Shown one piece after another: positions 27,861-36,854 of a stretch of 64,000 bases of DNA (position 1 is the stretch's first letter; each line of letters starts with the position of its first letter). This DNA is from Streptomyces peucetius (GTDB lineage Bacteria > Actinomycetota > Actinomycetes > Streptomycetales > Streptomycetaceae), in the NCBI RefSeq assembly GCF_025854275.1, contig NZ_CP107567.1, forward strand, positions 5,952,001 through 6,016,000. Direction: 5' to 3'. Under the pieces are notes generated by a model. The model did no database searches, was not told where the DNA came from, and saw only the letters and a list, made by a program, of their open reading frames with translations. The position numbers were made by a program, and so were the translations under genes.

Positions 27861-28670
27861 ATGGTGGAAGACCACTTGTCCAGAGAACCAGGGGACGAAC
27901 TCGAGCATGCCCTGCTGGAGGTCCGGGCGCTGATCGAATCGACTGTGGCCATTCATCGCGGCCGCAACGTCCGGAAACAGCAGATCGCCACCGTCGAGGG
28001 CGGCTACGGCGCCGTGCTCGACGCCGCGGAGGAACTGATCGCCACGGCGACCAGGACGATAGACATCGTGCACGCCCGGATGCCGGGCGTCAGCGAGCAG
28101 CCCGACCGTTCGGAGCGCTCGGAACGGGAACTGATCTACGAGGCGCACGAGTCGGTGTCGGTCCGGCTGCTGGCCAGCCCGGCCCTGCTCGACGAATCGT
28201 TCGTCCGCGAACAGCTCGGCAGACCCAGACCGGTGGCGATCAGAGTGGCCCGGGTGCCACCGCTCCAGGCGCTCCTGGTCGACGGCACCACCGGTCTGGT
28301 GGTGGCCGAGTCGGCGGTCGGCCGCCGAGCCTCCCTGATCAGGGCCCCCGACGTCCTGCACACGCTGCACACCCTCTTCGAGAGCGTGTGGAGCAACGCG
28401 GTGCCCGCCGGCGAGCGCATCGTCTTCGGGGACCGTGACCGGGCCACGCTCGCGCGGCAGATACTGGGCGCCCTGCGCGCCGGCGTCACGGACGAGGTCG
28501 CCGCCCGCGAACTGACCGTCTCCGTCCGCACCTACCGGCGCTACGTCGCCGAGATCATGACGCTGCTCGGTGCCAATTCCCGCTTCCAGGCCGGGGTCAG
28601 AGCGGCCGAACTGGGGCTTCTCCCCACTCCTTCGGGGGCAACTCCGGGCGGCTTCGGCCCCCGGCCCTGA
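27861..28670 (+). CDS. LuxR-type HTH regulator, second of a tandem pair
   Basis: About 269 residues, paralogous to the preceding gene: ELEHALLEVRALIEST aligns with its N terminus, and the HTH reads TDEVAARELTVSVRTYRRYVAEIMTLLGANSRFQAG. The central part again lacks a known sensor domain. Start uncertain: ATG 27828, ATG 27861 (after GGGGG) and TTG 27876 are all in frame. A Pro/Gly tail follows the HTH. Likely binds the 25-bp elements upstream of cluster operons (inference). Confidence 0.82.
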   Translation: MVEDHLSREPGDELEHALLEVRALIESTVAIHRGRNVRKQQIATVEGGYGAVLDAAEELIATATRTIDIVHARMPGVSEQPDRSERSERELIYEAHESVSVRLLASPALLDESFVREQLGRPRPVAIRVARVPPLQALLVDGTTGLVVAESAVGRRASLIRAPDVLHTLHTLFESVWSNAVPAGERIVFGDRDRATLARQILGALRAGVTDEVAARELTVSVRTYRRYVAEIMTLLGANSRFQAGVRAAELGLLPTPSGATPGGFGPRP

Positions 28671-28678
28671 ATGCCCGC

Positions 28679-28732
28679 TGGCAGCTTCCTGAAACGATCG
28701 TTGCCGCCTTGCCTGCCGGGCAGTTGTATAGC
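28679..28732 (+). promoter_or_regulatory. Promoter with cluster 25-bp element (copy 1), upstream of the malonyltransferase unit
   Basis: The element starts TGGCAGCTTCCTG at 28679 and ends CGTTG at 28703. A -10-like TATAGC lies at 28727-28732, 48 bp from the element start, so the element would cover the -35 region as an activator site does. Gene start is 28875. Confidence 0.65.
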
Positions 28733-28874
28733 CCCGAGGCGCGGTTATCCGGCTCTGACGGACAACCCGTCCCGGCGGTCGTGCAATCCCCCGTGTGCGC
28801 CGCCGTTGCACGGGGGCCCGTGACAATACGGGCCCCCGTGCCGACCCCGGTTGACACCGCGCGGAAGGCGGGCC

Positions 28875-29798
28875 ATGGATCAATTGCCGATCGGTCTTGT
28901 GTTTCCCGGCCAGGGAACCCAGAAACAGGGAATGGGCGAACCCTGGCAGAAAACCCCGTCCTGGCAGCTCACTGCCGAAATCTCGGAAGCCACCGGCGAG
29001 GACGTACCGGAACTCCTGCTGCGCACCGGTGCCGAAGAACTCCGCCGCACCGACCTCGCGCAGATCGCCGTCTTCTCGGTCGCCGTCGTCGCCCACGCGG
29101 AGGCCGTACGGCGCGGGGCGCTAGGCGGACGGGTGGTCGCCTGCGCCGGCCACAGCCTCGGCGAGTACGCGGCCCTCACCGCGGCCGGCGCCCTGTCGGT
29201 CGGTGCCGCCGCCGCTCTGGTCGCCGCCCGCGGGCGGGCCATGCGCGACGCCGCCGAAGGATGCGAGGGCACCATGGGCGTCCTGGTCTCCGCACCGCCG
29301 TCCGAGGTCGACGCCCTCGTGGGCGAGTTGCGCGCATCCGGCCACGAGGTGTGGATCGCCAACTTCAACGGTCCCGGCCAGACCGTCGTGTCGGGCTCCC
29401 CGGAGGGGATCGACCGGCTCGGTGAGCAGGCGCCGTCCATCGGCGCCAAGATGATCCGGCTCCAGGTCGGCGGCGCCTTCCACAGCCCGTACATGGCCCC
29501 CGCCGCCGACGCGCTGCGCGCGGCCTGGAAGAACACCGCGTACGCCCCCGCCCACCTGGCCGTGGTCGCAGGCGTCGACGCCACGGCGTACACGGGCGAC
29601 TGCGACTGGCCCGAGATCGGGACCCGTCAGCTCACCTCGCCCGTGCTGTGGGAGCAGAGCGTACGGACCCTCACCGGCACGCTCGGCTGCCGCCGGCTGG
29701 TCGAGCTCGGACCGGGGCGGACCCTCGCCGGACTGATCCGCCGGATCGACCCGGACCTCGAGGTCGTGTCCGTCGACGGACCCGGCGCCCTCAACTGA
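28875..29798 (+). CDS. Malonyl-CoA:ACP transacylase
   Basis: A 307-residue FabD-type acyltransferase: FPGQGTQKQGMG at the N terminus, nucleophile elbow AGHSLGEYAALTAAG (catalytic Ser), and GGAFHSPYMAPA with the active-site His. It loads malonyl units onto the ACPs of the polyketide operon. ATG 28875 with GGAAGG upstream is chosen over a start 8 codons earlier. It leads a three-gene unit with a type II thioesterase and an IclR regulator. Confidence 0.93.
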   Translation: MDQLPIGLVFPGQGTQKQGMGEPWQKTPSWQLTAEISEATGEDVPELLLRTGAEELRRTDLAQIAVFSVAVVAHAEAVRRGALGGRVVACAGHSLGEYAALTAAGALSVGAAAALVAARGRAMRDAAEGCEGTMGVLVSAPPSEVDALVGELRASGHEVWIANFNGPGQTVVSGSPEGIDRLGEQAPSIGAKMIRLQVGGAFHSPYMAPAADALRAAWKNTAYAPAHLAVVAGVDATAYTGDCDWPEIGTRQLTSPVLWEQSVRTLTGTLGCRRLVELGPGRTLAGLIRRIDPDLEVVSVDGPGALN

Positions 29799-29830
29799 CG
29801 TACCCATGTGAGCGAGGAGACCGACCCACC

Positions 29831-30583
29831 ATGGCACTTGGTACCGACAGTATCTGGCTGCGCAGATACGCCACCCGGGACGAGCCGCGGCTCCGGCTGG
29901 TCTGTCTCCCGCACGCCGGCGGCTCGGCCAGCTTCTTCCACAGCTGGGGGCACGCCTTCGGCAGCGACGTGGAGGTCATGGCCGTCCGCTACCCGGGCCG
30001 CCAGGAGCGCATCGCCGAGGACCTCTTCACCGAGATGGAGCCGCTCGCCGACGCCGTCACCGAGGAACTGCTGCCGTACACGGACACCCCGCTGGCCCTC
30101 TTCGGGCACAGCATGGGCGCCTCGCTCGGCTACGAGGTCGCCCTGCGGCTCCAGCAGCGGCACGGCGTCGCCCCGGCCGCGCTGATGGTCTCCTGCCGCA
30201 AGGCCCCGCATCTGCTCACGCCCCGCACGGCGGCCCTCGGCGACGACGACGAACTGGTCGCGGAGGTGAAGCGGCTGGGCGGCACCGACACCGCGCTCCT
30301 CGACGACACGGATCTGCGCGAGCTCATCCTCCCCGCCATCCGCGCCGACTTCTCGATCGTCGCACGGTACGCCGCCCGGCCCGGCACACCACTTGCCTGC
30401 CCGGTCGTCGGCTACGTCGGCGACAGCGACCCCGACGTCGACGTCGAGAGCGTCAAGAGATGGGCGGGCGTGGCGCCCGCCGGCTTCGCCCTGAAGGTGC
30501 TGCCCGGTGACCACTTCTACCTGGTGGACCGTCGCGACGAACTCGTCGAGGACATCCGCGCACGGCTGGCGCACCGGCGATGA
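29831..30583 (+). CDS. Type II thioesterase
   Basis: A 250-residue alpha/beta hydrolase of the GrsT/RifR type: LVCLPHAGGSASFFHSW, nucleophile GHSMGASLGYEVA, and the C-terminal catalytic His in GDHFYLVDRRDEL. Such enzymes strip wrong or stalled acyl groups from carrier proteins. A second copy exists at 42223. The stop overlaps the IclR start by 4 bp. Confidence 0.92.
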   Translation: MALGTDSIWLRRYATRDEPRLRLVCLPHAGGSASFFHSWGHAFGSDVEVMAVRYPGRQERIAEDLFTEMEPLADAVTEELLPYTDTPLALFGHSMGASLGYEVALRLQQRHGVAPAALMVSCRKAPHLLTPRTAALGDDDELVAEVKRLGGTDTALLDDTDLRELILPAIRADFSIVARYAARPGTPLACPVVGYVGDSDPDVDVESVKRWAGVAPAGFALKVLPGDHFYLVDRRDELVEDIRARLAHRR

Positions 30584-31344
30584 ACACCGCGACCCGGCCG
30601 CTTCCCACGAGCGGGGTCGGTGTGCTCGACAAGGCCTCGGTCGTGCTCAGCGTGGTCGAGAGCGACCCGGTGACGCTGGCGGAACTCGTCGCCCGCAGCG
30701 GACTCGCCCGGCCCACCGCGCACCGGATCGCGGTCGCCCTGGAGCGGCTCGGTCTGCTGGCCCGCGACTTCGAGGGCCGGTTCGTGCTCGGACCCCGCCT
30801 CGGCAACCTGTCGGTCGAGGCACAGCGCGACCGGCTGGTCCAGGCCGCCCTGCCGGTGCTCGACGAGCTGAGTGCCCAAACCGGGCTGGACGCACGGCTC
30901 TTCCGGCGCCGCGACGGCCGGCAGGTCTGCGTCGCCACCTCGCCCGTGCGGTCCGCCGGTCAGGACCCCGTCCCGGTCGGCACGTCCCGGCCGGTCAAGG
31001 CCGGACCGGTCGCCCAGGTGCTGCTGGCCTGGGAGGAGCCGGAGGAGTTGTACGAGGGACTGCGCGGCGCCCGGTTCAACGCCGCACAACTCGCCCTGGT
31101 ACGCCGGCGCGGCTGGGCCTACGGCCCCGACGCCATGGTGCCCGACGCCCTCTCCTGCGCCGTGCCCGTGCTGCGGACCGGCCGGGTGACGGCCGCGCTG
31201 ACACTGTCGCGGTCACCCGCCCAGGCCCCCGCATCTCCCGGCCGCACCCTCAGCCGTGTATTGATCGATTCCGCTGTCGTGCTGAGCGACGCATTGCTGC
31301 GCGCCCACGGTGAATTCGTCCCGGCCGGCTCTTCCGGGACATGA
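30580..31344 (+). CDS. IclR-family transcriptional regulator
   Basis: A 254-residue regulator. The N-terminal winged HTH reads TLAELVARSGLARPTAHRIAVALERLGLL; the C-terminal domain contains PVGTSRPVKAGPVAQVLLAW and ALSCAVPVLRTGRVTAALTLS. IclR regulators sense small acids. Its translational coupling to the thioesterase gene places it inside the biosynthetic cluster rather than with a catabolic operon. Confidence 0.9.
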   Translation: MNTATRPLPTSGVGVLDKASVVLSVVESDPVTLAELVARSGLARPTAHRIAVALERLGLLARDFEGRFVLGPRLGNLSVEAQRDRLVQAALPVLDELSAQTGLDARLFRRRDGRQVCVATSPVRSAGQDPVPVGTSRPVKAGPVAQVLLAWEEPEELYEGLRGARFNAAQLALVRRRGWAYGPDAMVPDALSCAVPVLRTGRVTAALTLSRSPAQAPASPGRTLSRVLIDSAVVLSDALLRAHGEFVPAGSSGT

Positions 31345-31357
31345 ATCGAGGCCCCGG

Positions 31358-31411
31358 TGGCAGCTTGTTGCAGCCGCCGTTGTGGCCGAAAGAGCGCCTC
31401 GACAGTATTTA
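31358..31411 (+). promoter_or_regulatory. Promoter with cluster 25-bp element (copy 2), upstream of the ACP/KS operon
   Basis: The element starts TGGCAGCTTGTTG at 31358 and ends CGTTG at 31382. A -10-like TATTTA lies at 31406-31411, again 48 bp from the element start. The first gene starts at 31466. Confidence 0.68.
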
Positions 31412-31465
31412 TTCCGAGTCCTGCCGCGAACCGATGGAGCGGCACATCAGAAAAGGGGTAAAGGC

Positions 31466-31720
31466 GTGTCCACTGCAACGCGCGACGACCGTCTCGTCAC
31501 CATCAAGGAAATCGTCTGCGACATTCTCGAGATCGAAGAGGACGAGGTAACTGAGGTCAGCCTTTTCAAGGAGGACCACAACGCCGATTCCCTGCGCGCC
31601 ATCGAAATTCTGGCCGCGCTCGAGAAGGAGTTCAAGGTCGTCATCAACCAGAGCGAGCTGCCGCGCATGGTGAACCTCAAGGGCGTCTACGAGGTCGTCT
31701 CGGAGCCGGCCGGCTGGTAG
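31466..31720 (+). CDS. Acyl carrier protein 1
   Basis: An 84-residue ACP, helix-loop-helix, with Ser42 in the motif HNADSLRAIEILAALE as the phosphopantetheine site. GTG 31466 after AAAGG is used; the longer upstream frame is in the leader. First gene of the polyketide operon; it carries the growing unsaturated chain. Confidence 0.92.
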   Translation: MSTATRDDRLVTIKEIVCDILEIEEDEVTEVSLFKEDHNADSLRAIEILAALEKEFKVVINQSELPRMVNLKGVYEVVSEPAGW

Positions 31721-31752
31721 TCGGTCCGACCGCGGTGGATTGGGAGGTTGGC

Positions 31753-33015
31753 ATGACGGCAGTGCGCGGCACCGGCCAGGCCGGGCCGGAACGGCACCGG
31801 GTCGTCCTCACCGGACTCGGTGTGGTCTCCAGCATCGGGCTGGGGGCGAAGGAGTTCCTCCGGGGGCTCAGGGAAGGGCGCAGCGGGGCACGGCCCATCA
31901 CGGTGTTCGACACCGAGGGCTTCGCCCACGCGAACGGGTGCGAGATCACCGATTTCGACCCGCGCGACTGGATCAGCACGCTCGACGTGGAACAGCTCGG
32001 CCGGGCCGCGCAGTTCTCGGCGGCGGCCGCCCGGATGGCCCTGGAGGACTCCGGTCTCGACCTGACGGTGCTGCGCGGCCGTCGTGGACTGATCTCCATC
32101 GGCACCACCGACGGCGAGAGTTACGACCTCGACCAGCTGGTCGAGAGCGAACTGGCCGACGGCACCGGCATGTTCGACCCCCTGGCCGCACGGCGGGTGC
32201 CGGCCGGCCGGCTCTCGGTGGCCATCGCCCAGGAGCTCGGTCTCACCGACGTGGAGGCGCTCACCATTCCAACGGCCTGCTCGGCCGGCAACTACGCCAT
32301 CGGCTACGGCTTCGACGCCGTCAGCTCGGGCGAGGCCGAGTTCGCCTTCTGCGGCGGAGCGGACGCGATGTGCCGCAAGACCTTCACCGGTTTCTACCGG
32401 CTCGGCACCATCGCCCCCGACCGCTGCCAGCCCTTCGACGTGGACCGCAAGGGCATCCTCACCGGCGAGGGCGCCGGCGTCCTCGTACTGGAGCGTCTCG
32501 ACTCCGCCCTGGAGCGCGGCGCCACCATCTACGCCGAGGTGCTGGGCTACGGCCTCAACTGCGACGCACACCACCAGGTGGCGCCCGACCGGGACAGCGT
32601 CGCCGAACTGATGCGGCTGGCCCTCGACAACGCCGGCGTCAAACCGCACGAGGTGGACCTCATCTCCGCGCACGGCACCGGCACCAAGGCCAACGACATC
32701 ACGGAGGCGGGCGCCATCCGCCAGGTCTTCGGAGACGCGCCTCCCCGCACCGTCTCCATGAAGTCGATGCTCGGGCACTCCATGGGCGCCGCCAGCGCCC
32801 TGGGGGCCATCGGCTGCGCCCTCGCCATCCAGAACCGATTCATCCCGCCCACCATCAACCATGTCACCACCGACCCCGAGTGCGACGTCGACTGTGTCCC
32901 GAACGAGGCGGTCGAGGCCGACCTGAGGATCGTGCAGAACAACGGTCTCGCGTTCGGCGGCAACAACGCGGCGGTCCTCCTCGGCCGGTACGACGCGATC
33001 AAGGAGGCGTCATGA
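31753..33015 (+). CDS. Beta-ketoacyl synthase with intact active site (KS 1)
   Basis: A 420-residue FabF-type ketosynthase. Cys176 lies in IPTACSAGNYAIG; the two catalytic His sit in HGTGTKAND and MLGHSMGAASALG; NNGLAFGGNNAAVL closes the fold. It performs decarboxylative chain extension, presumably with one of the Cys-less partners encoded nearby. ATG 31753 follows GGGAGG; a GTG six codons upstream is less likely. Stop overlaps the next start. Confidence 0.93.
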   Translation: MTAVRGTGQAGPERHRVVLTGLGVVSSIGLGAKEFLRGLREGRSGARPITVFDTEGFAHANGCEITDFDPRDWISTLDVEQLGRAAQFSAAAARMALEDSGLDLTVLRGRRGLISIGTTDGESYDLDQLVESELADGTGMFDPLAARRVPAGRLSVAIAQELGLTDVEALTIPTACSAGNYAIGYGFDAVSSGEAEFAFCGGADAMCRKTFTGFYRLGTIAPDRCQPFDVDRKGILTGEGAGVLVLERLDSALERGATIYAEVLGYGLNCDAHHQVAPDRDSVAELMRLALDNAGVKPHEVDLISAHGTGTKANDITEAGAIRQVFGDAPPRTVSMKSMLGHSMGAASALGAIGCALAIQNRFIPPTINHVTTDPECDVDCVPNEAVEADLRIVQNNGLAFGGNNAAVLLGRYDAIKEAS

Positions 33016-34163
33016 CGATCCGCCCCATCATCGGGATGGGCGCCGTCGCCGCCACCGGCTCCGGGGTCGACGAACTCTTCGAGAGCCTGTGCCAGGGCCG
33101 CAGCGGCCGGGCCGAGCTCCGCGGGTTCGACCGCACCCGGTTCCGGGCCCAGCACGCGTACGAGGTCGACAACCGGCCGGTCGCCGGCCAGGACGTACCC
33201 GGCCGGGCGACGGAGCTGCTGCTCGACGCCGTCGGCCAGGCCGCTGCCGACGCGGGCCTCGGCGAGGACCTCAGCGGCATCCCCGTGCTGGTCGGCACCG
33301 GCCTGCGGGAGCTGCGCTCCCTCGAACTGTGGTGGCGCGACGGCTCGCCGTTCGCGGACTCCGGACTGCACTTCGGCACCGGACTGCGCGAGCGCTTCAA
33401 CGCCGATGTCACCCACACCTTCTCCAACGCCTGCTCCGCCTCGCTGTACGCCCTGGCCCTCGGCTCCGACCTGCTGAACCAGGAGGGCGACGACGCACCC
33501 GACACCGTGATCGTCGCGGGCGTCGACGTGCTGACGGAGTCCATGTACGGGCTGCTCGAGCGCGTGCACCCGCAGCCGCCGGACCGGGTGCGGCCCTTCG
33601 ACCGCAACCGCACCGGTGTGCTGATGGGCGACGGCGCCGCGGCGATCGTGCTGCGCCGCACCGAGCACGGCGCACCCCAGGTGCACGGCAGGCTGCGCGG
33701 CGTCGCCGTCAACTGCGACGCCTACCACGTCACCGCGCCCTCCCCCGAGGGCATCGCGGAAGCCATGCGCTCCGCCCACCGGCTCGCCGGCGTCAAGCCG
33801 TCCGACGTCGACCTGGTGATGCTGCACGGCACCGGCACCCTCCTCAACGACGAGGCGGAGGCCGCCGCGCTCGCCGACGTACTCGGCGACTGCGCATCCG
33901 GACCCCTGATGACCGCGGTGAAGTCCATGACCGGGCACACCTCGGGGGCGTCCGGTCTGATCAACCTGATCGTGGGCGTCCGCGCCCTGAACGAGGGGCG
34001 GGTGCCGCCGACCGTGGGCCTCGAGGAGCCGGTCGAGGAGGCCGCGCCCTTCCGCTTCGTCACCGGGGAAGCGGCCGGCTCCCGGCAGCTGAACGTGGCG
34101 CAGCTCAACGCCTTCGGATTCGGCGGCATCAACGCCGTCGCCATAGTGGAGGGCCCCCGATGA
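33012..34163 (+). CDS. Beta-ketoacyl synthase with intact active site (KS 2)
   Basis: A 383-residue ketosynthase. Cys141 in FSNACSASLYALALG, catalytic His in MLHGTGTLLND and SMTGHTSGASG, and the terminal AFGFGGINAVAIVEG. Shorter than KS 1 and distant from it, so the two probably extend different chains or stages. It overlaps both neighbours by 4 bp, giving a KS-KS-partner block. Confidence 0.92.
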   Translation: MTIRPIIGMGAVAATGSGVDELFESLCQGRSGRAELRGFDRTRFRAQHAYEVDNRPVAGQDVPGRATELLLDAVGQAAADAGLGEDLSGIPVLVGTGLRELRSLELWWRDGSPFADSGLHFGTGLRERFNADVTHTFSNACSASLYALALGSDLLNQEGDDAPDTVIVAGVDVLTESMYGLLERVHPQPPDRVRPFDRNRTGVLMGDGAAAIVLRRTEHGAPQVHGRLRGVAVNCDAYHVTAPSPEGIAEAMRSAHRLAGVKPSDVDLVMLHGTGTLLNDEAEAAALADVLGDCASGPLMTAVKSMTGHTSGASGLINLIVGVRALNEGRVPPTVGLEEPVEEAAPFRFVTGEAAGSRQLNVAQLNAFGFGGINAVAIVEGPR

Positions 34164-35038
34164 CCACGCAGAGCACCGACACCACCGTGGTGGTCTCCGG
34201 CGCCGCCGTGCTGCTGCCCGGCGCCGTCACCGTACGGGCCCTCGCCGACGGCCCGGCCGCGGGCGGCGCCCCCGTCGAGCCGGCGGAGCACGTCGGCCGC
34301 AAGGGGCTGCGATACAAGGACCGGGCCACCCAGCTCGGCTACTGCCTGACCGCGGCGGCCCTGAAGGACGCCGGTCTGCTCGGCGACGACGGGCTCACCT
34401 GCGCCCCCGCGAGCGTGGGCGTGGTCGCCAGCTCCAACTTCGGCAACCTCGACACCGTGGCCCGGGCGCTGGACACCATCCGGGAGGAGACCGTCACCGC
34501 GACCAGCCCGATGGACCTCCCCAACGCGTCCAGCAACGTCATCGCCTCGTCCGCGGCCATCCGCTACGGTCTGCGCGGCCCCAACCTGATGGTCTGCAAC
34601 GGCGAGACGTCCGGTCTGGACGCCGTCCACTGGGCGACCACGATGATCGCCGCGGGACGGGCCGAACGCGTCCTCGTGCTCGGTGTCGAACCGGACAACG
34701 ACGTGGTGCGCAGGCTCCTCGGCGGCGCCCGGGCCCTGGACGGCGGCGCGGCACTCGTGCTCGAGTCCCGGCAGGCCGCCGAACAGCGCTCGGCGACCGT
34801 ACGCGCGGTCCTCGGCCCGTACACCAGGAGCGCGGGCGCCCCCGGTCCCGCCCGCGGGCGCCGCTGGGAGCTGCCGGAGCACCTCGGGCGCGCCTCGGGC
34901 GCGCACGGAGTCCTCCAGTGCGCCGCCGCCGTCGGCTGGTTCGACGCGGGAGAGCGCGGCCCGGTCCACGCCGTCGCCGGCACCGCCGCCGACGACGCGA
35001 GCGCCGACCTGCTGCTGATGGCCCCCGAGGCGGCGTGA
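34160..35038 (+). CDS. Ketosynthase-fold protein without catalytic Cys (chain-length-factor-like 1)
   Basis: A 292-residue thiolase-fold protein. The active-site stretch reads GPNLMVCNGETSGLDAVHWA: the position of the catalytic Cys is Glu149, and the C-terminal His-containing HGTGT and GHxxG motifs are missing. It is shorter than a full KS. By analogy to chain-length factors of type II PKS it should pair with KS 2, whose gene overlaps it. Some function other than chain-length control remains possible. Confidence 0.85.
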   Translation: MTTQSTDTTVVVSGAAVLLPGAVTVRALADGPAAGGAPVEPAEHVGRKGLRYKDRATQLGYCLTAAALKDAGLLGDDGLTCAPASVGVVASSNFGNLDTVARALDTIREETVTATSPMDLPNASSNVIASSAAIRYGLRGPNLMVCNGETSGLDAVHWATTMIAAGRAERVLVLGVEPDNDVVRRLLGGARALDGGAALVLESRQAAEQRSATVRAVLGPYTRSAGAPGPARGRRWELPEHLGRASGAHGVLQCAAAVGWFDAGERGPVHAVAGTAADDASADLLLMAPEAA

Positions 35039-35886
35039 TGACCACCCATGTCGACCTCCGGCCCGTGTCCGTGCAGCAGTGCACCGAGGGCTCCGGCCCC
35101 CGGGTGCTGCTGCTGCACGGCCTCGCCGCCAACGACAGCGTCTGGGCGCGCACGCTGCCGCTGCTCCAGGGCGACTACGAGCTGTGGACCGCGCGTCTGC
35201 CGTGGCGCACGGAGACCATCGCCGAGTGGGGCGAGCAGCCCAACCTCAGAGGCTGGCTGGCCAAGGCCCTGGAGGCGGTGCCGGGCGGGCCGACGGTGGT
35301 CGTGGCGCACTCCATGGCGGCGAACGTGCTGCTGGACCTGCTCGACCAGAAGAACCGGGGCGGCGTCGACGCGCTGCGTCAGTTCGGCATCCGCGCCCTC
35401 GTCCTCGTCTCGCCGTTCTACCGCGGGTCGGCCGACGAGTTCGACTGGAACACCATCAGCTACTACCTCAACGACTTCCATCTGATCATGGAGGAGGGGA
35501 TCCGGGTCCACTCGGACGGCCGGTTCCCCGCCGACCTGCAGGGGGCCATGGGCCGGCGGGTGCGCGACCGGGTCGGGCCCTACGGCTGGTTCCGGTTCTT
35601 CGACCTCTATCTGCGCACGCCGACCCTGCAGACCGGCCGCATCACCGTCCCCACCCTGGTCCTGGGCGGCGAGAGGGACTTCGCCGCCCGCCCGGACGAG
35701 AGCGTGGCGCTCGCCGGCGCGCTCCCCGACGCGGTCTCCCGCGTCCTGCCCGGCTGCGGGCACTTCCCGATGCTCGAGGCGGCAGAGGAATTCGCCGCCG
35801 CGGTACAGGACTTCGTCAACCCGACCATGGGCGTCACCCCCCAGCGCGGGACCGCCCCCCTCAACGCTCTGGAGCCCCAGCGATGA
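35038..35886 (+). CDS. Alpha/beta hydrolase
   Basis: A 282-residue hydrolase: LLLHGLAANDSVWARTL (oxyanion region), nucleophile in VVVAHSMAANVLLDLL (AHSMA, with Ala replacing both usual Gly residues of GxSxG), Asp in LVLGGERDFAARP and His in LPGCGHFPMLEA. The triad looks complete. It may release or edit acyl chains of the polyketide, or act as a cyclase or transferase; substrate unknown. Overlaps both neighbours. Confidence 0.85.
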   Translation: MTTHVDLRPVSVQQCTEGSGPRVLLLHGLAANDSVWARTLPLLQGDYELWTARLPWRTETIAEWGEQPNLRGWLAKALEAVPGGPTVVVAHSMAANVLLDLLDQKNRGGVDALRQFGIRALVLVSPFYRGSADEFDWNTISYYLNDFHLIMEEGIRVHSDGRFPADLQGAMGRRVRDRVGPYGWFRFFDLYLRTPTLQTGRITVPTLVLGGERDFAARPDESVALAGALPDAVSRVLPGCGHFPMLEAAEEFAAAVQDFVNPTMGVTPQRGTAPLNALEPQR

Positions 35887-36854
35887 CCCTCGTCACCGAC
35901 ACCGCCGTCAAGGCGCTCCTCGACACCACCACGACCACGCAGGTGCGCCCCCGCTACGAGGGCTCCAACATCTGCACCTGGATCGGCTTCAAGCACGTCA
36001 ACTACCTCGTCGAGGAAGCCGTACTGGACCACTTCCGGCAGGCCGGACTGCCCGCCCGCGCGCTCTACGAGGAGCACGGTCTCGGCCTCGACATCGTCTC
36101 CATCGACAGCCGGATCCTGCACGCCTTCCACATGGACGACATCGCCGACGCCGAGGTCGTGCCGTGGACGAAGGAGGACGACTCCACGATCGGCTTCAAG
36201 GTCACCATCCAGTTCGAGCGCGGCGGTGAGATCCACAAGGCCGTGACCTCCAAGGTCCGCGTCTCGCTGCGCATCGACACCTACCTCGAGGCGGCCGGTG
36301 AAGTCCCCGCCCCGCTCACGCGGTTCGCCGTCGCGACCCTCGGCGACGACCTGGAGCGCGAGGCGGGCGCCACCGCCCCGGCCGAGGAGGAGATCCTCGC
36401 CTCGCTCACCGCCGGCCAGAACGCGTACGCCTGGAAGTGGAACATCCCGTACCCGTACTGCCACTTCACCGAGCGCATCCAGATGTCCGGCTACCTGCGG
36501 CTGATGGAGGAGGGCAAGGACCGCTTCGTCGCCGACCGCGGCATCTCCATCAAGACCCTGCTCGACGACCGCCGCTGGATCCCGGTCGTGCCCCGCTCCG
36601 ACATCCGCATCCTCGACGAGGCGCTGATGGAGGAGGACCTCTACACGGTCTACACCGTCGAGGAGGTCTTCAAGGACTTCACCTACACCTCCCGCATGGA
36701 CTTCTACGTCCTGCGCGACGGCAAGCTGGTCAAGACCGCCACCGGCCGCATCGTGCACGGCTACGCCGTCATCGAGAACCGCCGCGACTGGAGCCTGGTC
36801 AACTTCGACCAGCGGGTGATCGACGCGATCAACGGCAAGGCGCCGCAGGCGTGA
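35883..36854 (+). CDS. Double hot-dog-fold thioesterase/dehydratase-like protein
   Basis: A 323-residue protein with two apparent hot-dog-like halves: the first begins RPRYEGSNICTWIGFKHVNY and continues with LVEEAVLDHFRQAG; the second spans about residues 190-310 with KWNIPYPYCHFTERIQMSG, then FTYTSRMDFYVLRDGKLVKTA and GRIVHGYAVIEN. Size and layout suggest an acyl-ACP thioesterase or dehydratase-like enzyme, but I do not recognise a named family. It sits between the hydrolase and the DsrH-like gene with 4-bp overlaps on both sides. Confidence 0.6.
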   Translation: MTLVTDTAVKALLDTTTTTQVRPRYEGSNICTWIGFKHVNYLVEEAVLDHFRQAGLPARALYEEHGLGLDIVSIDSRILHAFHMDDIADAEVVPWTKEDDSTIGFKVTIQFERGGEIHKAVTSKVRVSLRIDTYLEAAGEVPAPLTRFAVATLGDDLEREAGATAPAEEEILASLTAGQNAYAWKWNIPYPYCHFTERIQMSGYLRLMEEGKDRFVADRGISIKTLLDDRRWIPVVPRSDIRILDEALMEEDLYTVYTVEEVFKDFTYTSRMDFYVLRDGKLVKTATGRIVHGYAVIENRRDWSLVNFDQRVIDAINGKAPQA

